A DNA stretch of 64,000 nt, from positions 310,001 to 374,000 of the forward strand of contig JAZGUH010000529.1 in NCBI GenBank assembly GCA_037893225.1. The letters run 5' to 3'. A model generated the notes under the pieces. That model was not told the DNA's origin and did no database searches. It saw nothing but the letters and a program-made list of their open reading frames with translations. Positions 22,712-35,622 of the stretch are shown here, in pieces. The position numbers and the translations under genes are program-made. Position 1 is the first letter of the stretch, and every line of letters begins with the position of its first letter. Source of the stretch: Hippasteria phrygiana. Lineage: Eukaryota; Echinodermata; Asteroidea; Valvatida; Goniasteridae.

Positions 22712-24007
22712 TTCTTTTTGAATTACAGACATACATGATGACGTCATCACATGCCACGTGACGTCATCTTAAAGGGGCAGTTTTTGAAGCTATATATCTA
22801 CAAAAGTACAAGTTCGATTAAGTTGAAAAGTAATATCTAGGTAGCCCAGTAGGTTTATAGCTGAAAATTGACATGACATTATCATGATTGATGTCATCAC
22901 ATGTCACGTGACGTCATCTTAAAGGGGCAGTTTTGAAGCCATATATCTACAAAAGTACAAATTCGATTAAGTTGAAATGTAATATCCAGGTAGGTCTGCA
23001 GGTTCATAGATGAAAATAAACATGACAATAGGACGACGTCATCACATGTCACGTGACGTCATCTTAAAGGGGCAGTTTTGGAAGCCATATATCAACAAAA
23101 GTACAAGTTCAATTAAGTTGAAACGTAATATCTAGGTAGGCCAGTAGGTTTATAGATGGAAATTGACATGACATTATCATGATGTCATCACATGTCACGT
23201 GATGTCATCTTAAAGGGGCATTCGCTAGACTATTGCATTTGTACATGTTTTTTTCTTACTGGCACTTTGGGTACTTTTAAAATTGGCAGACACTTAGACC
23301 AACTGCTCAGAATGTGTGTCGAACTTTTATGTCATGATGACGTCATCACATGTCAACTTGACGTCATCTTAAAAGGGCATTTTTCGTAGCCATACATTGT
23401 GTATCTACAAAAGTACAAGTCCGATTAAGTTGAAACGTAATATCTAAGTATGCTACACGGTGTGTTATAGATGAAAGTTGACATAACGTTATGATGACAT
23501 CACATGTCACGTGATGTCATCTTAAAGGAGCATTCGCTAGACTATTGCCCATAGCATTTGTACACTTTTTTCTTATTGGCACTTTGGGTACTTTTCAAAT
23601 TGGCAGACACTTAGACCAACTGCTCAGAATGTGTGTCGAACTTTTACGTCATGATGACATCATCACATGTCACGTGACGTCATCTTAAAGAGGCATTTTT
23701 CAAAGCCATATATCTACAAAAGTACAAGTCCGATTAAGTTCAAACATGTATCTAGGTATGCCACCGGGTGTTATAGGTGAACATTGACTTGACGTTATGA
23801 AGTGATCACATGTCACGTGATGTCATTTTAAAGGAGCATTCGCTACACTATTCCCCATAACATTTGTACTCGATTTCTTTCTTTAAACCAATCCTTCACA
23901 CATCCAATAACGTTAATTATTGTATAAACATTTGACTAACTAACACAATAAAAAAAACACGAAACAGCCCTGTGTTTGTCCACGGGACAAACACATAACA
24001 TGTCTAG

Positions 24008-26366
24008 TTTTTTTTGCTTCTTTTTCAGACTTTTTGCCCATAGCATTTGTACACGTTTTCTTTCTACCAGGCACTTTTGCTACTTTGATGCAGCCGATTG
24101 CCTTTAAACTTAACAGACACTTAGACCAACTGCTCAGAATGCATGCCGAACTTTTACGTCATGATGACGTCATCACGTGATTTTTTATGAATTTTTGAAA
24201 TTTGAAAATCGTAACATTCATTAAATTATATCTAGCGAACAAAACAAGATATTTTCAAAATTCTTTTTGTTAGAGCTTTGGTATGTCTCAAAGATATGCC
24301 CTAAAAAGCGAAAATTGTTTGACGTCATGATGACGTCATCAAAAATATGTTTTTTTGTAAACGCATGTAAGGGTCAATTCGATTACAAAAATGTATACAT
24401 TGTATTTTCCTGTACCCAATTCCAAAATTTCATGATCGTGGCTCACTCAAGTAAGAAATGACAGCCATTTCAAAATTTAGACCAAATTCAATATAACACA
24501 AAGGAATTCTGGGACGGGCAGATAACCATGGCTATTATGTGCTTGCTGTTTATAAAAGGGGTTGATTTCTAGTCTTTTTTCAAGTCGCTGAATTTTTGAA
24601 GTATTAAAATCGTAACATTCTTTTCAATATATCTAGCGAACAAAACAAGATATTTTAAAAATTATTTTTGTTATAGCTTTGGTATGTCTCAAAGATATGC
24701 CCTAAAAGGCGAAAATTGTGTGACGTCATGATGACGTCATCAACAATATTTTTTTTTTTTTACGCATGTAAGGGTCAATCCGATTACAAAAATGTATACA
24801 TTGAATTTTTCTGTACGAAATTCCAAAATTTCATGATCGTGGCTCACTCAAGTAAGAAATAGGAGCCATTTCAAAATTTAGACCAAATTCAATATAACAC
24901 AAAGGAATTCTGGGAAGGGCAGATAACCATGGCTATTATGTGCTTGATGTTTATAAAAGGGGTTGATTTCTAGTCTTTTTTCAAGTCGCTGAATTTTTGA
25001 AGTATTAAAATCGTAACATTCTTTTCAATATATCTAGCGAACAAAACAAGATATTTTCAAAATTCTTTTTGTTATAGCTTTGGTATGTCTCAAAGATATG
25101 CCCTAAAAGGCGAAAATTGTGTGACGTCATGATGACGTCATCAACAATTCTTTTTTTTTTAACGCATGTAAGGGTCAATCCGATTACAAAAATGTATACA
25201 TTGAATTTTTCTGTACGTAATTCCAAAATTTCATGGTCGTGGCTCACTCAAGTAAGAAATAGGAACCATTTCAAAATTTAGACCAAATTCAATATAACAC
25301 AAAGGAATTCTGGGAAGGGCAGATAACCATGGCTTAAATGAGCATGCTGTTTATAAAAAGGGTTGATTTGTAGTCTTTTTTCAAGTCGCTGAATTTTAAA
25401 TTGTTGGAATCGTAACATTCTTTTCAATATATCTAGCGAACAAAACAAGATATTTTCAAAATTCTTTTTGTTATAGCTTTGGTATGTCTCAAAGATATGC
25501 CCTAAAAAGCGAAAATTGTGTGACGTCATGATGACGTCATAAAAAAAAATCTTTTTTCAAGTCGCTAGAATATTGCCCATAGCATTTGTAAACTTTTTCT
25601 TTCTTACCGGCCACTTTGGATACTTTTAAACTTAGCAGACACTTACTCCAACTGCTCACAATGTGTGCCGAACATTTACGTCATGATGACATCATCACAT
25701 GTCACGTGACGTCATCTTAAAGGGGCATTTTTCGAAACCATATATCTACAAAAGTACAAGTCCGATTAAGTTGGAACGTAATATCTAGGTATGCCACCGG
25801 GTGTTATAGATGAACATTGACATGACGTTATGACCAAGTCATAACATGTCACGTGGTGTCATCTTAAAGGGGCACTCGCTAGATTATTGCCCATAGCATT
25901 TGTAAACATTTTCTTTCTTACCGGCCAGTTTGGCTACTTTTAAACTTGGCAGACACTTACCCCAACTGCTCAGAATGTGTGCCTAACTTTTACGTCATGA
26001 TGACGTCATCACATGTCACGTGACGTCATCTTAAAGGGGCATTTTTCGAAGCCATATATCTACAAATGTACAAGTCCGATTCAGTTGAAACACACCATTT
26101 AGGTATGCCACCCGGTGTCATAGATGAAAATTGACATGACGTTATGTGATGTCATCTTAAAGGGGCATTCGCTAGGCTATTTCCCATAGCATTTGTACAT
26201 GATTCCTTTTTTTAAACCAATCCTTCACACATCCAATAACATCTTCATCCCTCCGTCATTGTTAACTAACAAACAACTTTAAATATTGCATACACATTTG
26301 ACATCCAAACTAACAATAAAAAAATTCGAAACAGCCCTGTGTTTGTCCACAAACACTTGCCTCTAG
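24008..26366 (+). mobile_element. Rolling-circle element copy E6 (no adjacent 5' hairpin)
   Basis: Starts after the E4 CTAG with T8-GCTTCTTTTTCAGAC. 400-bp modules then 145-bp modules. Ends with CGAAACAGCCC, the short hairpin and CTAG at 26363-26366. Confidence 0.8.
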
Positions 26367-29300
26367 TTTTTTTTTGCTTCTTTTTCAGACTTTTTGCCCA
26401 TAGCATTTGTACACGTTTTCTTTCTACCAGGCACTTTTGCTACTTTGATGCAGCCGATTGCCTTTAAACTTAACAGACACTTAGACCAACTGCTCAGAAT
26501 GCATGCCGAACTTTTACGTCATGATGACGTCATCACGTGATTTTTTATGAATTTTTGAAATTTGAAAATCGTAACATTCTTTTTAATATATCTAGCGAAC
26601 AAAACAAGATATTTTCAAAATTCTTTTTGTTATAGCTTTGGTATGTCTCAAAGATATGCCCTAAAAAGCGAAAATTGTTTGACGTCATGATGACGTCATC
26701 AAAAATACGTTTTTTTGTAAACGCATGTAAGGGTCAATTCGATTACAAAAATGTATACATTGAATTTTCCTGTACCCAATTCCAAAATTTCATGATCGTG
26801 GCTCACTCAAGTAAGAAATGACAGCCATTTCAAAATTTAGACCAAATTCAATATAACACAAAGGAATTCTGGGACGGGCAGATAACCATGGCTATTATGT
26901 GCCTGCTGTTTATAAAAGGGGTTGATTTCTAGTCTTTTTTCAAGTCGCTGAATTTTTGAAGTATTAAAATCGTAACATTCTTTTCAATATATCTAGCGAA
27001 CAAAACAAGATATTTTAAAAATTCTTTTTGTTATAGCTTTGGTATGTCTCAAAGATATGCCCTAAAAGGCGAAAATTGTGTGACGTCATGATGACGTCAT
27101 CAACAATATTTTTTTTTTTTTACGCATGTAAGGGTCAATCCGATTACAAAAATGTATACATTGAATTTTCCTGTACGTAATTCCAAAATTTCATGATCGT
27201 GGCTCACTCAAGTAAGAAATAGGAGCCATTTCAAAATTTAGACCAAATTCAATATAACACAAAGGAATTCTGGGATGGGCAGATAACCATGGCTTAAATG
27301 AGCATGCTGTTTATAAAAAGGGTTGATTTGTAGTCTTTTTTCAAGTCGCTGAATTGTTAAATTTTTGGAATCGTAACATTCTTTTCAATATATCTAGCGA
27401 ACAAAACAAGATATTTTCAAAATTCTTTTTGTTATAGCTTTGGTATGTCTCAAAGATATGCCCTAAAAAGCGAAAATTGTGTGACGTCATGATGACGTCA
27501 TTAAAAATATGTTTTTTTTTAAACGCATGTAAGGGTCAATCTAATTACAAAAATGTATACATTGAATTTTCCTGTACCCAATTCCAAAATTTCATGATCG
27601 TGGCTCACTCAAGTAAGAAATAACAGCCATTTCAAAATTTAGACCAAATTCAATATAACACAAAGGAATTCTGGGACGGGCAGATAACCATGGCTATTAT
27701 GTGCTTGCTGTTTATAAAAGGGGTTGATTTCTAGTCTTTTTTCAAGTCGCTGAATTTTTGAAGTATTAAAATCGTAACATTCTTTTCAATATATCTAGCG
27801 AACAAAACAAGATATTTTAAAAATAATTTTTGTTATAGCTTTGGTATGTCTCAAAGATATGCCCTAAAAGGCGAAAATTGTGTGACGTCATGATGACGTC
27901 ATCAACAATATTTTTTTTTTTTTACGCATGTAAGGGTCAATCCGATTACAAAAATGTATACATTGAATTTTTCTGTACGTAATTCCAAAATTTCATGATC
28001 GTGGCTCACTCAAGTAAGAAATAGGAGCCACTTCAAAATTTAGACCAAATTCAATATAACACAAAGGAATTCTGGGAAGGGCAGATAACCATGGCTTAAA
28101 TGAGCATGCTGTTTATAAAAAGGGTTGATTTGTAGTCTTTTTTCAAGTCGCTGAATTGTTAAATTTTTGGAATCGTAACATTCTTTTCAATATATCTAGC
28201 GTACAAAACAAGATTTTTTCAAAATTCTTTTTGTTATAGCTTTGGTATGTCTCAAAGATATACCATAAAAAGCGAAAATTGTGTGACGTCATGATGACGT
28301 CATAAAAAAATTATTTTTTCAAGTCGCTAGAATATTGCCCATAGCATTTGTAAACTTTTTCTTTCTTACCGGCCACTTTGGCTACTTTTAAACTTGGCAG
28401 ACACTTACCCCAACTGCTCACAATGTGTGCCGAACCTTTACGTCATGATGACGTCATCACATGTCACGTGACGTCATCTTAAAGGGGCATTTTTCGAAGC
28501 CATATATCTACAAAAGTTCAAGTCCGATTAAGTTGGAACGTAATATCTAGGTATGCCACCGGGTGTTATAGATGAACATTGACATGACGTTATGATCAAG
28601 TCATAACATGTCACGTGGTGTCATCTTAAGGGGCACTCGCTAGATTATTGCCTATAGCATTTGTACATGTTTTCTTTCTTACCGGCACTTTGGGTACTTT
28701 TAAACTTGGCAGACACTTAGACTAACTGCTCACAATGTGTGCCGAAGTTTTACCTGTTGATGACGTCATGACATGCCACGTGACGTCATCTTAAAGGGGC
28801 AGTTTTTGAAGCCATATATCTACAATAGTACAAATTCGATTAAGTTGAAAAGTAATATCTAGGTAGCCCAGTAGGTTTATAGCTGAAAATTGACATGACA
28901 TTATCATAATTGATGTCATCACATGTCACGTGACATGCCACGTGACGTCATCTTAAAGGGGCAGTTTTTGAAGCCATATATCTACAATAGTACAAATCCG
29001 ATTAAGTTCAAAAGTAATATCTAGGTAGCCCAGTAGGTTTATAGATAAAAATTGTATTGACGTTATGATGACGTCATCACATGTCACGTGACGTCATCTT
29101 AAAGGGGCAGTTTTTGAAGCCATATATAAACAAAATTACAAGTTCGATTAAGTTGAAAAGTAATATCTAGGTAGCCCAGTAGGTTTATAGATAAAAATTG
29201 AATTGACGTTATGATGACGTCATCACATGTCACGTGACGTCATCTTAAAGGGGCAGTTTTTGAAGCCATATATAAACAAAATTACAAGTTCGATTAAGTT

Positions 29301-30054
29301 GAAAAGTAATATCTAGGTAGCCCAGTAGGTTTATAGCTGAAAATTGACATGACATTATCATGATGTCATCACATGTCACGTGACGTCATCTTAAAGGGGC
29401 AGTTTTTGAAGCCATATCTACAAAAGTACAAGCTCGATTAAGTTGAAATGTAATATCTAAGTAGGCCAGCAGGTTTATAGATGAAAATTGACATGACGTT
29501 ATGATGACTTCATCACATGTCACCTGACGTCATCTTAAAGGGGCAGTTTTTGAAGCCACATATAAACAAAAGTACAAGTTCGATTAAGTTGAAATGTAAT
29601 ATCCAGCCAGATCTGCAGGTTCATAGATGAAAATTGACATGACATTATGATGACTTCATCACATGTCACGTGACGTCATCTTAAAGGGGCAGTTTTTGAA
29701 GCCATCTATCTACAAAAGTACAAGTTCGATTAAGTTGAAACGTGGTATCTAACATGAATTTTAAACAATTTTTGATAATTCTTGTAATATATTTTTAGGT
29801 CATACACACTTAAATATAAATGTGAAAAATGTGTGACGTCTGATGACGTAATCATGGTCATCAACTCCTTGTATGCTCACATTTCCAAAACGATTATGAA
29901 TAAGCCTACGTGATTGCATGACCTGTCGTAGACGACCATGAATGTAAAACGAGATTTTTTGATCCACCATTGAAATCTCAAAAATTAAGAATCAAACTAC
30001 CAAAAACCCCCCAAACGAAACAGCCCTGTGTTTGTCCACAAACACCAAAGCTCT
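26367..30054 (+). mobile_element. Rolling-circle element copy E7 (no adjacent 5' hairpin)
   Basis: Starts after the E6 CTAG with the same T-GCTTC junction. 400-bp modules to about 28320, then 145-bp modules. The 3' end CGAAACAGCCC (30016) and short hairpin are followed by CTCTA and T, not CTAG, and then directly by the 5' hairpin of E8. Confidence 0.8.
28740..29760 (+). repeat. About 145-bp satellite-like module, tandem copies
   Basis: Seven or so units, each with CATCACATGTCACGTGACG, TCATCTTAAAGGGGCAG, AAGCCATATAT, AAGT-CGATTAAGTTGAAA and TAATATCTAGGTAG. Spacing between markers is about 145-150 bp (for example 29077 to 29222). Similar runs occur at 22735-23870 and 32040-32840. Confidence 0.8.
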
Positions 30055-30063
30055 ATTTTTTTT

Positions 30064-30633
30064 GGCTGTTTCGAAAGTTTTTGGAAACAGCCCTTGTTTT
30101 CGTTATTATTTTTTCAAGTCGCTAGAATATTGCCCATAGCATTTGTAAACTTTTTCTTTCTTACCGGCCACTTTGGCTACTTTTAAACTTGGCAGACACT
30201 TACCCCAACTGCTCAGAATGTGTGCCTAACTTTTACGTCATGATGACGTCATCACATGTCACGTGACGTCATCTTAAAGGGGCATTTTTCGAAGCCATAT
30301 ATCTACAAATGTACAAGTCCGATTCAGTTGAAACACACCATTTAGGTATGCCACCCGGTGTCATAGATGAAAATTGACATGACGTTATGATGAAGTCATT
30401 ACATGTTATGTGATGTCATCTTAAAGGGGCATTCGCTAGGCTATTTCCCATAGCATTTGTACACGATTCCTTTTTTTAAACCAATCCTTCACACATCCAA
30501 TAACAACATCTTCATCCCTCCGTCATTGTTAACTAACAAACAACTTTAAATATTGCATACACATTTGACATCCAAACTAACAATAGAAAAATTCGAAACA
30601 GCCCTGTGTTTGTCCACAAACACTTGCCTCTAG
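30064..30633 (+). mobile_element. Rolling-circle element copy E8, compact 570 bp with both ends
   Basis: The 5' hairpin GGCTGTTTCGAAAG...TTTTTGGAAACAGCC at 30064 has one arm mismatch. It is followed almost at once by 145-bp-type sequence (CAAGTCGCTAGAATATTGCC) and then CGAAACAGCCC, the short hairpin and CTAG at 30630-30633. It lacks the 400-bp modules, so it is close to a minimal mobile form. Confidence 0.82.
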
Positions 30634-33005
30634 TTTTTCTTTTTTTTTTTTTTTTCTTTTTTTTTTTTTTCTTTTTCAGACTTTTTGCCCATAGCATTTG
30701 TACACGTTTTCTTTCTGCCAGGCACTTTGGCTACTTTTATGCTGCCGATTGCCTTTAAACTTACCAGACACTTAGACCAACTGCTCAGGATGCATGCCGA
30801 ACTTTTACGTCATGATGACGTCATCACGTGATTTTTTATGAATTTTTGAATTTTGAAAATCGTAACATTTATTAAATTATATCTAGCGAACAAAACAAGA
30901 TATTTTCAAAATTCTTTTTCTTATAGCTTTGGTATGTCTCAAAGATATGCCCTAAATTGCGAAAATTGTGTGACGTCATGATGACGTCATCAAAAATGTG
31001 TTTTTTTGTTAACGCATGTAAGGGTCAATCCGATTACAAAAATGTATACATTGAATTTTCCTGTACCTAATTCCAAAATTTCATGATCGTGGCTCACTCA
31101 AGTATGAAATAGGAGCCATTTCAAAATTTAGACCAAATTCAATATAACACAAAGGAATTCTGGGAAGGGCTGATAACCATGGGTATTTTGTGCTTGCTGT
31201 TTATAAAAGGGGTTGATTTCTAGTCTTTTTTCAAGTCGCTAAATTTTTGAAGTTTTAAAATCGTAACATTCTTTTTAATATATCTAGCGAACAAAACAAG
31301 ATATTTTCAAAATTATTTTTGTTACAGCTTTGGTATGTCTCAAAGATATGCCCTAAAAAGCGAAAATTGTGTGACGTCATGATGACGTCATCAACAAATC
31401 TTTTTTTTTAAACGCATGTAAGGGTCAATCCGATTACAAAAGTGTATTCATTGAATTTTTCTGTACGTAATTCCAAAATTTCATGATCGTGGCTCACTCA
31501 AGTAAGAAATGACAGCCATTTCAAAATTTAGACCAAATTCAATATAACACAAAGGAATTCTGGGACGGGTTGATAACCATGGCTATTATGTGCTTGCTGT
31601 TTATAAAAGGGGTTGATTTGTAGTCTTTTTTCAAGTCGCTGAATTTTTGAATTTCTTAAATGGTAACATTCTTTTCAATATATCTAGCGAACAAAACAAG
31701 ACATTTTCAAAATTCTTTTTGTTATAGCTTTGGTATGTCTCAAAGATATGCCCTAAAAAGCGAAAATTGTGTGACGTCATGATGACGTCATAAATAAATT
31801 GTTTTTTCAAGTTGCTAGAATATTGCCCATAGCATTTGTAAACGTTTTCTTTCTTAACGGCCACTTTGGCTACTTTTAAACTTGGCAGACACTTACACCA
31901 ACTGCTCACAATGTCTGCCGAACTTTTACGTCATGATGACGTCATCACATGTCACGTGACGTCATCTTAAAAGGGCATTTTTTCGAAGCCATATATCTAC
32001 AAAAGTACAAGTCCGATTAAGTTGAAACGTAATATCTAGGTATGCCACCGGGTGTTATAGATGAACATTGACATGATGTTATGATGACGTCATCACATGT
32101 CACGTGACGTCATCTTAAAGGGGCAGTTTTTGAAGCCATATATAAACAAAAGTACAAGTTCGATTAAGTTGAAATGTAATATCCAGGTAGGTCTGCAGGT
32201 TTATGGACGAAAATTGACATGACATTATGATGATGATGTCATCACACGTCACGTGACGTCATCTTAAAGGGACAGTGTTTGAAGCCATAAACAAAAGTAA
32301 AAGTCCGATTAAGTTGAAAAGTAATATCTAGGTAGCCCAATAGGTTTATAGATGAAAATTGACATGACATTATTATGATGTCATCACATGTCACATGACG
32401 TCATCTTAAAGGTGCAGTTTTTGAAGCCATATATAAACAAAAGTACAAGTCCGATTAAGTTCAAAAGTAATATCTAGGTAGCCCAGTAGGTATTTTAAAT
32501 AAAACAATTGATGATGTCATGATTACGTCATCACTTGTTTCGTGTCATTATCTTAAAGGGGCATTTTTCGAAGCCATAAATCTACAAAAGTACAGCTCCG
32601 ATTTATTTGAAATGTAATATATAGTCGGGTAGGCAAGCAGGTTTATAGATGAAAATTGACGTGACGTTATGATGACGTCATCACATGTCACGTGACGTTA
32701 TCTTAAAGGGGCAGTTTTTAAAGCCATAAATTGTATATCTACAAAAGTACAAGTTCGATTATTTTAAATGTAATATCTAGGTAGGTCAGCAAGTTTACAG
32801 ATGTAAATTTACATTACGTTATGATGACGTCATCACAAGTGACTATTACAAACAACTTAAATTATTTTCAAAGTCTAACAAAGAAAACTGGCAGGAGCGC
32901 GATTGTTTGACGAAGTTTAATTATTGTATTCACATTTCACATCCAAATAAAAAAAAACAAAAAACGAAACAGCCCTGTGTTTGTCCACAAACACCGTCCG
33001 TCTAG
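30634..33005 (+). mobile_element. Rolling-circle element copy E9 (no adjacent 5' hairpin)
   Basis: Starts after the E8 CTAG with a T/C-tract and CTTTTTCAGAC. 400-bp then 145-bp modules. A tRNA-derived fragment lies near its 3' end (32868-32913). Ends CGAAACAGCCC, short hairpin, CTAG at 33002-33005. Confidence 0.8.
32868..32913 (-). repeat. Fragment of tRNA-derived element
   Basis: TTTTCAAAGT...ACAAAGAAAACTGGCAGGAGCG matches the end of the tRNA-bearing elements at 36752, 42590 and 62215. Only the 3' edge of the tRNA part remains. Confidence 0.55.
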
Positions 33006-35398
33006 TTTCTTTTTTTTTTTTTTTTCTTCTTTTTCAGACTTTTGCCCATAGCATTTGTACACGATTTCTTTCTGCCAGGCACTTTGGCTACTTTTATGCA
33101 GCCGATTGCCTTTAAACTTAACAGACACTTAGACCAACTACTCAGGATGCATGCCGAACTTTTACGTCATGATGACGTCATCACGTGATTTTTTATGAAT
33201 TTTTGAATTTTGAAAATCGTAACATTCATTAAATTATATCTAGCGAACAAAACAAGATATTTTCAAAATTCTTTTTCTGATAGCTTTGGTATGTCTCAAA
33301 GATATGCCCTAAATTGCGAAAATTGTGTGACGTCATGATGACGTCATCAAAAATATTGTTTTTTTTTAACGCATGTAAGGATCAATCCGATTACAAAAAT
33401 GTATACATTGTATTTTTCTGTACCCAATTCCAAAATTTCATGATCGTGGCTCACTCAAGTAAGAAATGACAGCCATTTCAAAATTTAGACCAAATTCAAT
33501 ATAACACAAAGGAATTCTGGGACGGGCTGATAACCATGGCTATTATGAGCTTGCTGTTTATAAAAGGGGTTGATTTCTAGTCTTTTTTCAAGTCGCTGAA
33601 TTTTTGAAGTTCTAAAATCGTAACATTCTTTTCAATATATCTAGCGAACAAAACAAGATATTTTCAAAATTATTTTTGTTACAGCTTTGGTATGTCTCAA
33701 AGATATGCCCTAAATGGCGAAAATTGTGTGACGTCATGATGACGTCATCAACAATATTTTTTTTTTTAAACGCATGTAAGGGTCAATCTGATTACAAAAA
33801 TGTATACATTTAATTTTCCTGTACCTAATTCAAAAATTTCGTGATCGTGGCTCACTCAAGTAAGAAATAGGAGCCATTTCAAAATGTAGACCAAATTCAA
33901 TATAACACAAAGGAATTCTGGGAAGGGCTGATAACCATGGCTTAAATGTGCATGCTGTTTATAAAAAGGGTTGATTTGTAGTCTTTTTTCAAGTCGCTGA
34001 ATTCTTGAAGTTTTAAAATCGTAACATTCTTTTCAATATATCTAGCGAACAAAACAAGATATTTTCAAAATTATTTTTGTTATAGCTTTGGTATGTCTCA
34101 AAGATATGCCCTAAAAGGCGAAAATTGTGTGACGTCATGATGACGTCATCAACAATATTTTTTTTTTTAACGCATGTAAGGGTCAATCCGATTACAAAAA
34201 TGTATACATTGAATTTTTCTGTACGTAATTCCAAAATTTCATGGTCGTGGCTCACTCAAGTAAGAAATAGGAACCGTTTCAAAATTTAGACCAAATTCAA
34301 TATAACACAAAGGAATTCTGGGAAGGGCAGATAACCATGGCTTAAATGAGCATGCTGTTTATAAAAAGGGTTGATTTGTAGTCTTTTTTCAAGTCGCTGA
34401 ATTTTAAATTTTTGGAATCGTAACATTCTTTTCAATATATCTAGCGAACAAAACAAGATATTTTCAAAATTCTTTTTGTTATAGCTTTGGTATGTCTCAA
34501 AGATATGCCCTAAAAAGCGAAAATTGTGTGACGTCATGATGACGTCATAAAAAAAAATCTTTTTTCAAGTCGCTAGAATATTGCCCATAGCATTTGTAAA
34601 CTTTTTCTTTCTTACCGGCCACTTTGGCTACTTTTAAACTTAGCAGACACTTACTCCAACTGCTCACAATGTGTGCCGAACCTTTACGTCATGATGACGT
34701 CATCACATGTCACGTGACGTCATCTTAAAGGGGCATTTTTCGAAGCCATATATCTACAAAAGTACAAGTCCGATTAAGTTGGAACGTAATATCTAGGTAT
34801 GCCACCGGGTGTTATAGATGAACATTGACATGACGTTATGATCAAGTCATAACATGTCACGTGGTGTCATCTTAAAGGGGCACTCGCTAGATTATTGCCC
34901 ATAGCATTTGTAAACGTTGTCTTTCTTACCGGCCAGTTTGGCTACTTTTAAACTTGGCAGACACTTACCCCAACTGCTCAGAATGTGTGCCTAACTTTTA
35001 CGTCATGATGACGTCATCACATGTCACGTGACGTCATCTTAAAGGGGCATTTTTCGAAGCCATATATCTACAAATGTACAAGTCCGATTCAGTTGAAACA
35101 CACCATTTAGGTATGCCACCCGGTGTCATAGATGAAAATTGACATGACGTTATGATGAAGTCATTACATGTTATGTGATGTCATCTTAAAGGGGCATTCG
35201 CTAGGCTATTTCCCATAGCATTTGTACACGATTCCTTTTTTTAAACCAATCCTTCACACATCCAATAACAACATCTTCATCCCTCCGTCATTGCTAACTA
35301 ACAAACAACTTTAAATATTGCATACACATTTGACATCCAAACTAACAATAAAAAAAATCGAAACAGCCCTGTGTTTGTCCACAAACACTTGCCTCTAG
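33006..35398 (+). mobile_element. Rolling-circle element copy E10 (last copy)
   Basis: Starts after the E9 CTAG. 400-bp then 145-bp modules. Ends with CGAAACAGCCC (35359), the short hairpin and CTAG at 35395-35398, then a T-run into unrelated sequence. Confidence 0.8.
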
Positions 35399-35407
35399 TT
35401 TTTTTTT

Positions 35408-35622
35408 GTTGCTTGTAGGGGCCTACGCCTAAAGTTGCAAACCAGAAACCTTACATGTCTTATTTTGCCTATGGGTAAAAACAAAACAAAGAGGTTAAAT
35501 GGCGCCACCAATGGTGACGTAACAATTCGCAGACGTAACATTTTGGGAGTCACCTTTCTGGGCAAATTTCAGAACCCCCCCCCCCCCCCCCCCTGCAAAA
35601 AATCCTGGATCATCTGCCCCTT
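35408..35622 (-). mobile_element. Fragment of the CAGGGGCGGATC-type MITE
   Basis: Reverse-orientation relative of 758-1079: GCTTGTAGGGGCCTACGCCT pairs with the region near 990-1010, and the end TGCAAAAAATCCTGGATCAT matches its left terminus. A 19-base C-run lies at 35575-35593. No paired second terminus. Confidence 0.6.

Larger units (their letters stand above)
16831..24007 (+). mobile_element. Rolling-circle element copy E4, split by E5, with captured segment
   Basis: Starts after the E3 CTAG. It is interrupted at 17079-18694 by E5 and resumes with TTTCAAAATTC in perfect register. The body includes at least four 400-bp modules (18695-20400), a 950-bp foreign duplication (20813-22711) and a run of 145-bp modules (22735-23870). 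The 3' end has the long hairpin TGTGTTTGTCC-ACG-GGACAAACACA and CTAG at 24004-24007. Confidence 0.8.
9380..35398 (+). mobile_element. 26-kb nested array of Helitron/Helentron-like non-autonomous elements
   Basis: Ten copies (E1-E10, listed separately) lie in the same orientation. A complete copy starts with the hairpin GGCTGTTTCG...CGAAACAGCC, then TTGTTTTCGTTAAGA and a T/C-tract, then CAGACTTTTTGCCC. It ends with CGAAACAGCCC, a hairpin such as GTGTTTGTCCACAAACAC, 6-9 bases and CTAG in front of T. A 5' terminal motif inverted relative to a 3' subterminal one, a terminal hairpin, a CTAG-type end and insertion at T-runs without target duplication match Helitron/Helentron (HINE-like) elements. 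Bodies consist of about 400-bp and about 145-bp modules. No Rep/helicase gene is present, so all copies are non-autonomous. Confidence 0.8.

Noticed and set aside
15846..34537. Many 60-90 residue minus-strand frames sharing FETYQSYNKKNFENILFCSLDIL
   Set aside because: They recur only because the 400-bp module recurs; they differ in start and end, and frame integrity follows module identity rather than selection.
9380..35398. CRISPR-like regular repeat array
   Set aside because: Eukaryotic context, units of 145-400 bp without short repeat/unique spacer structure, and transposon ends.
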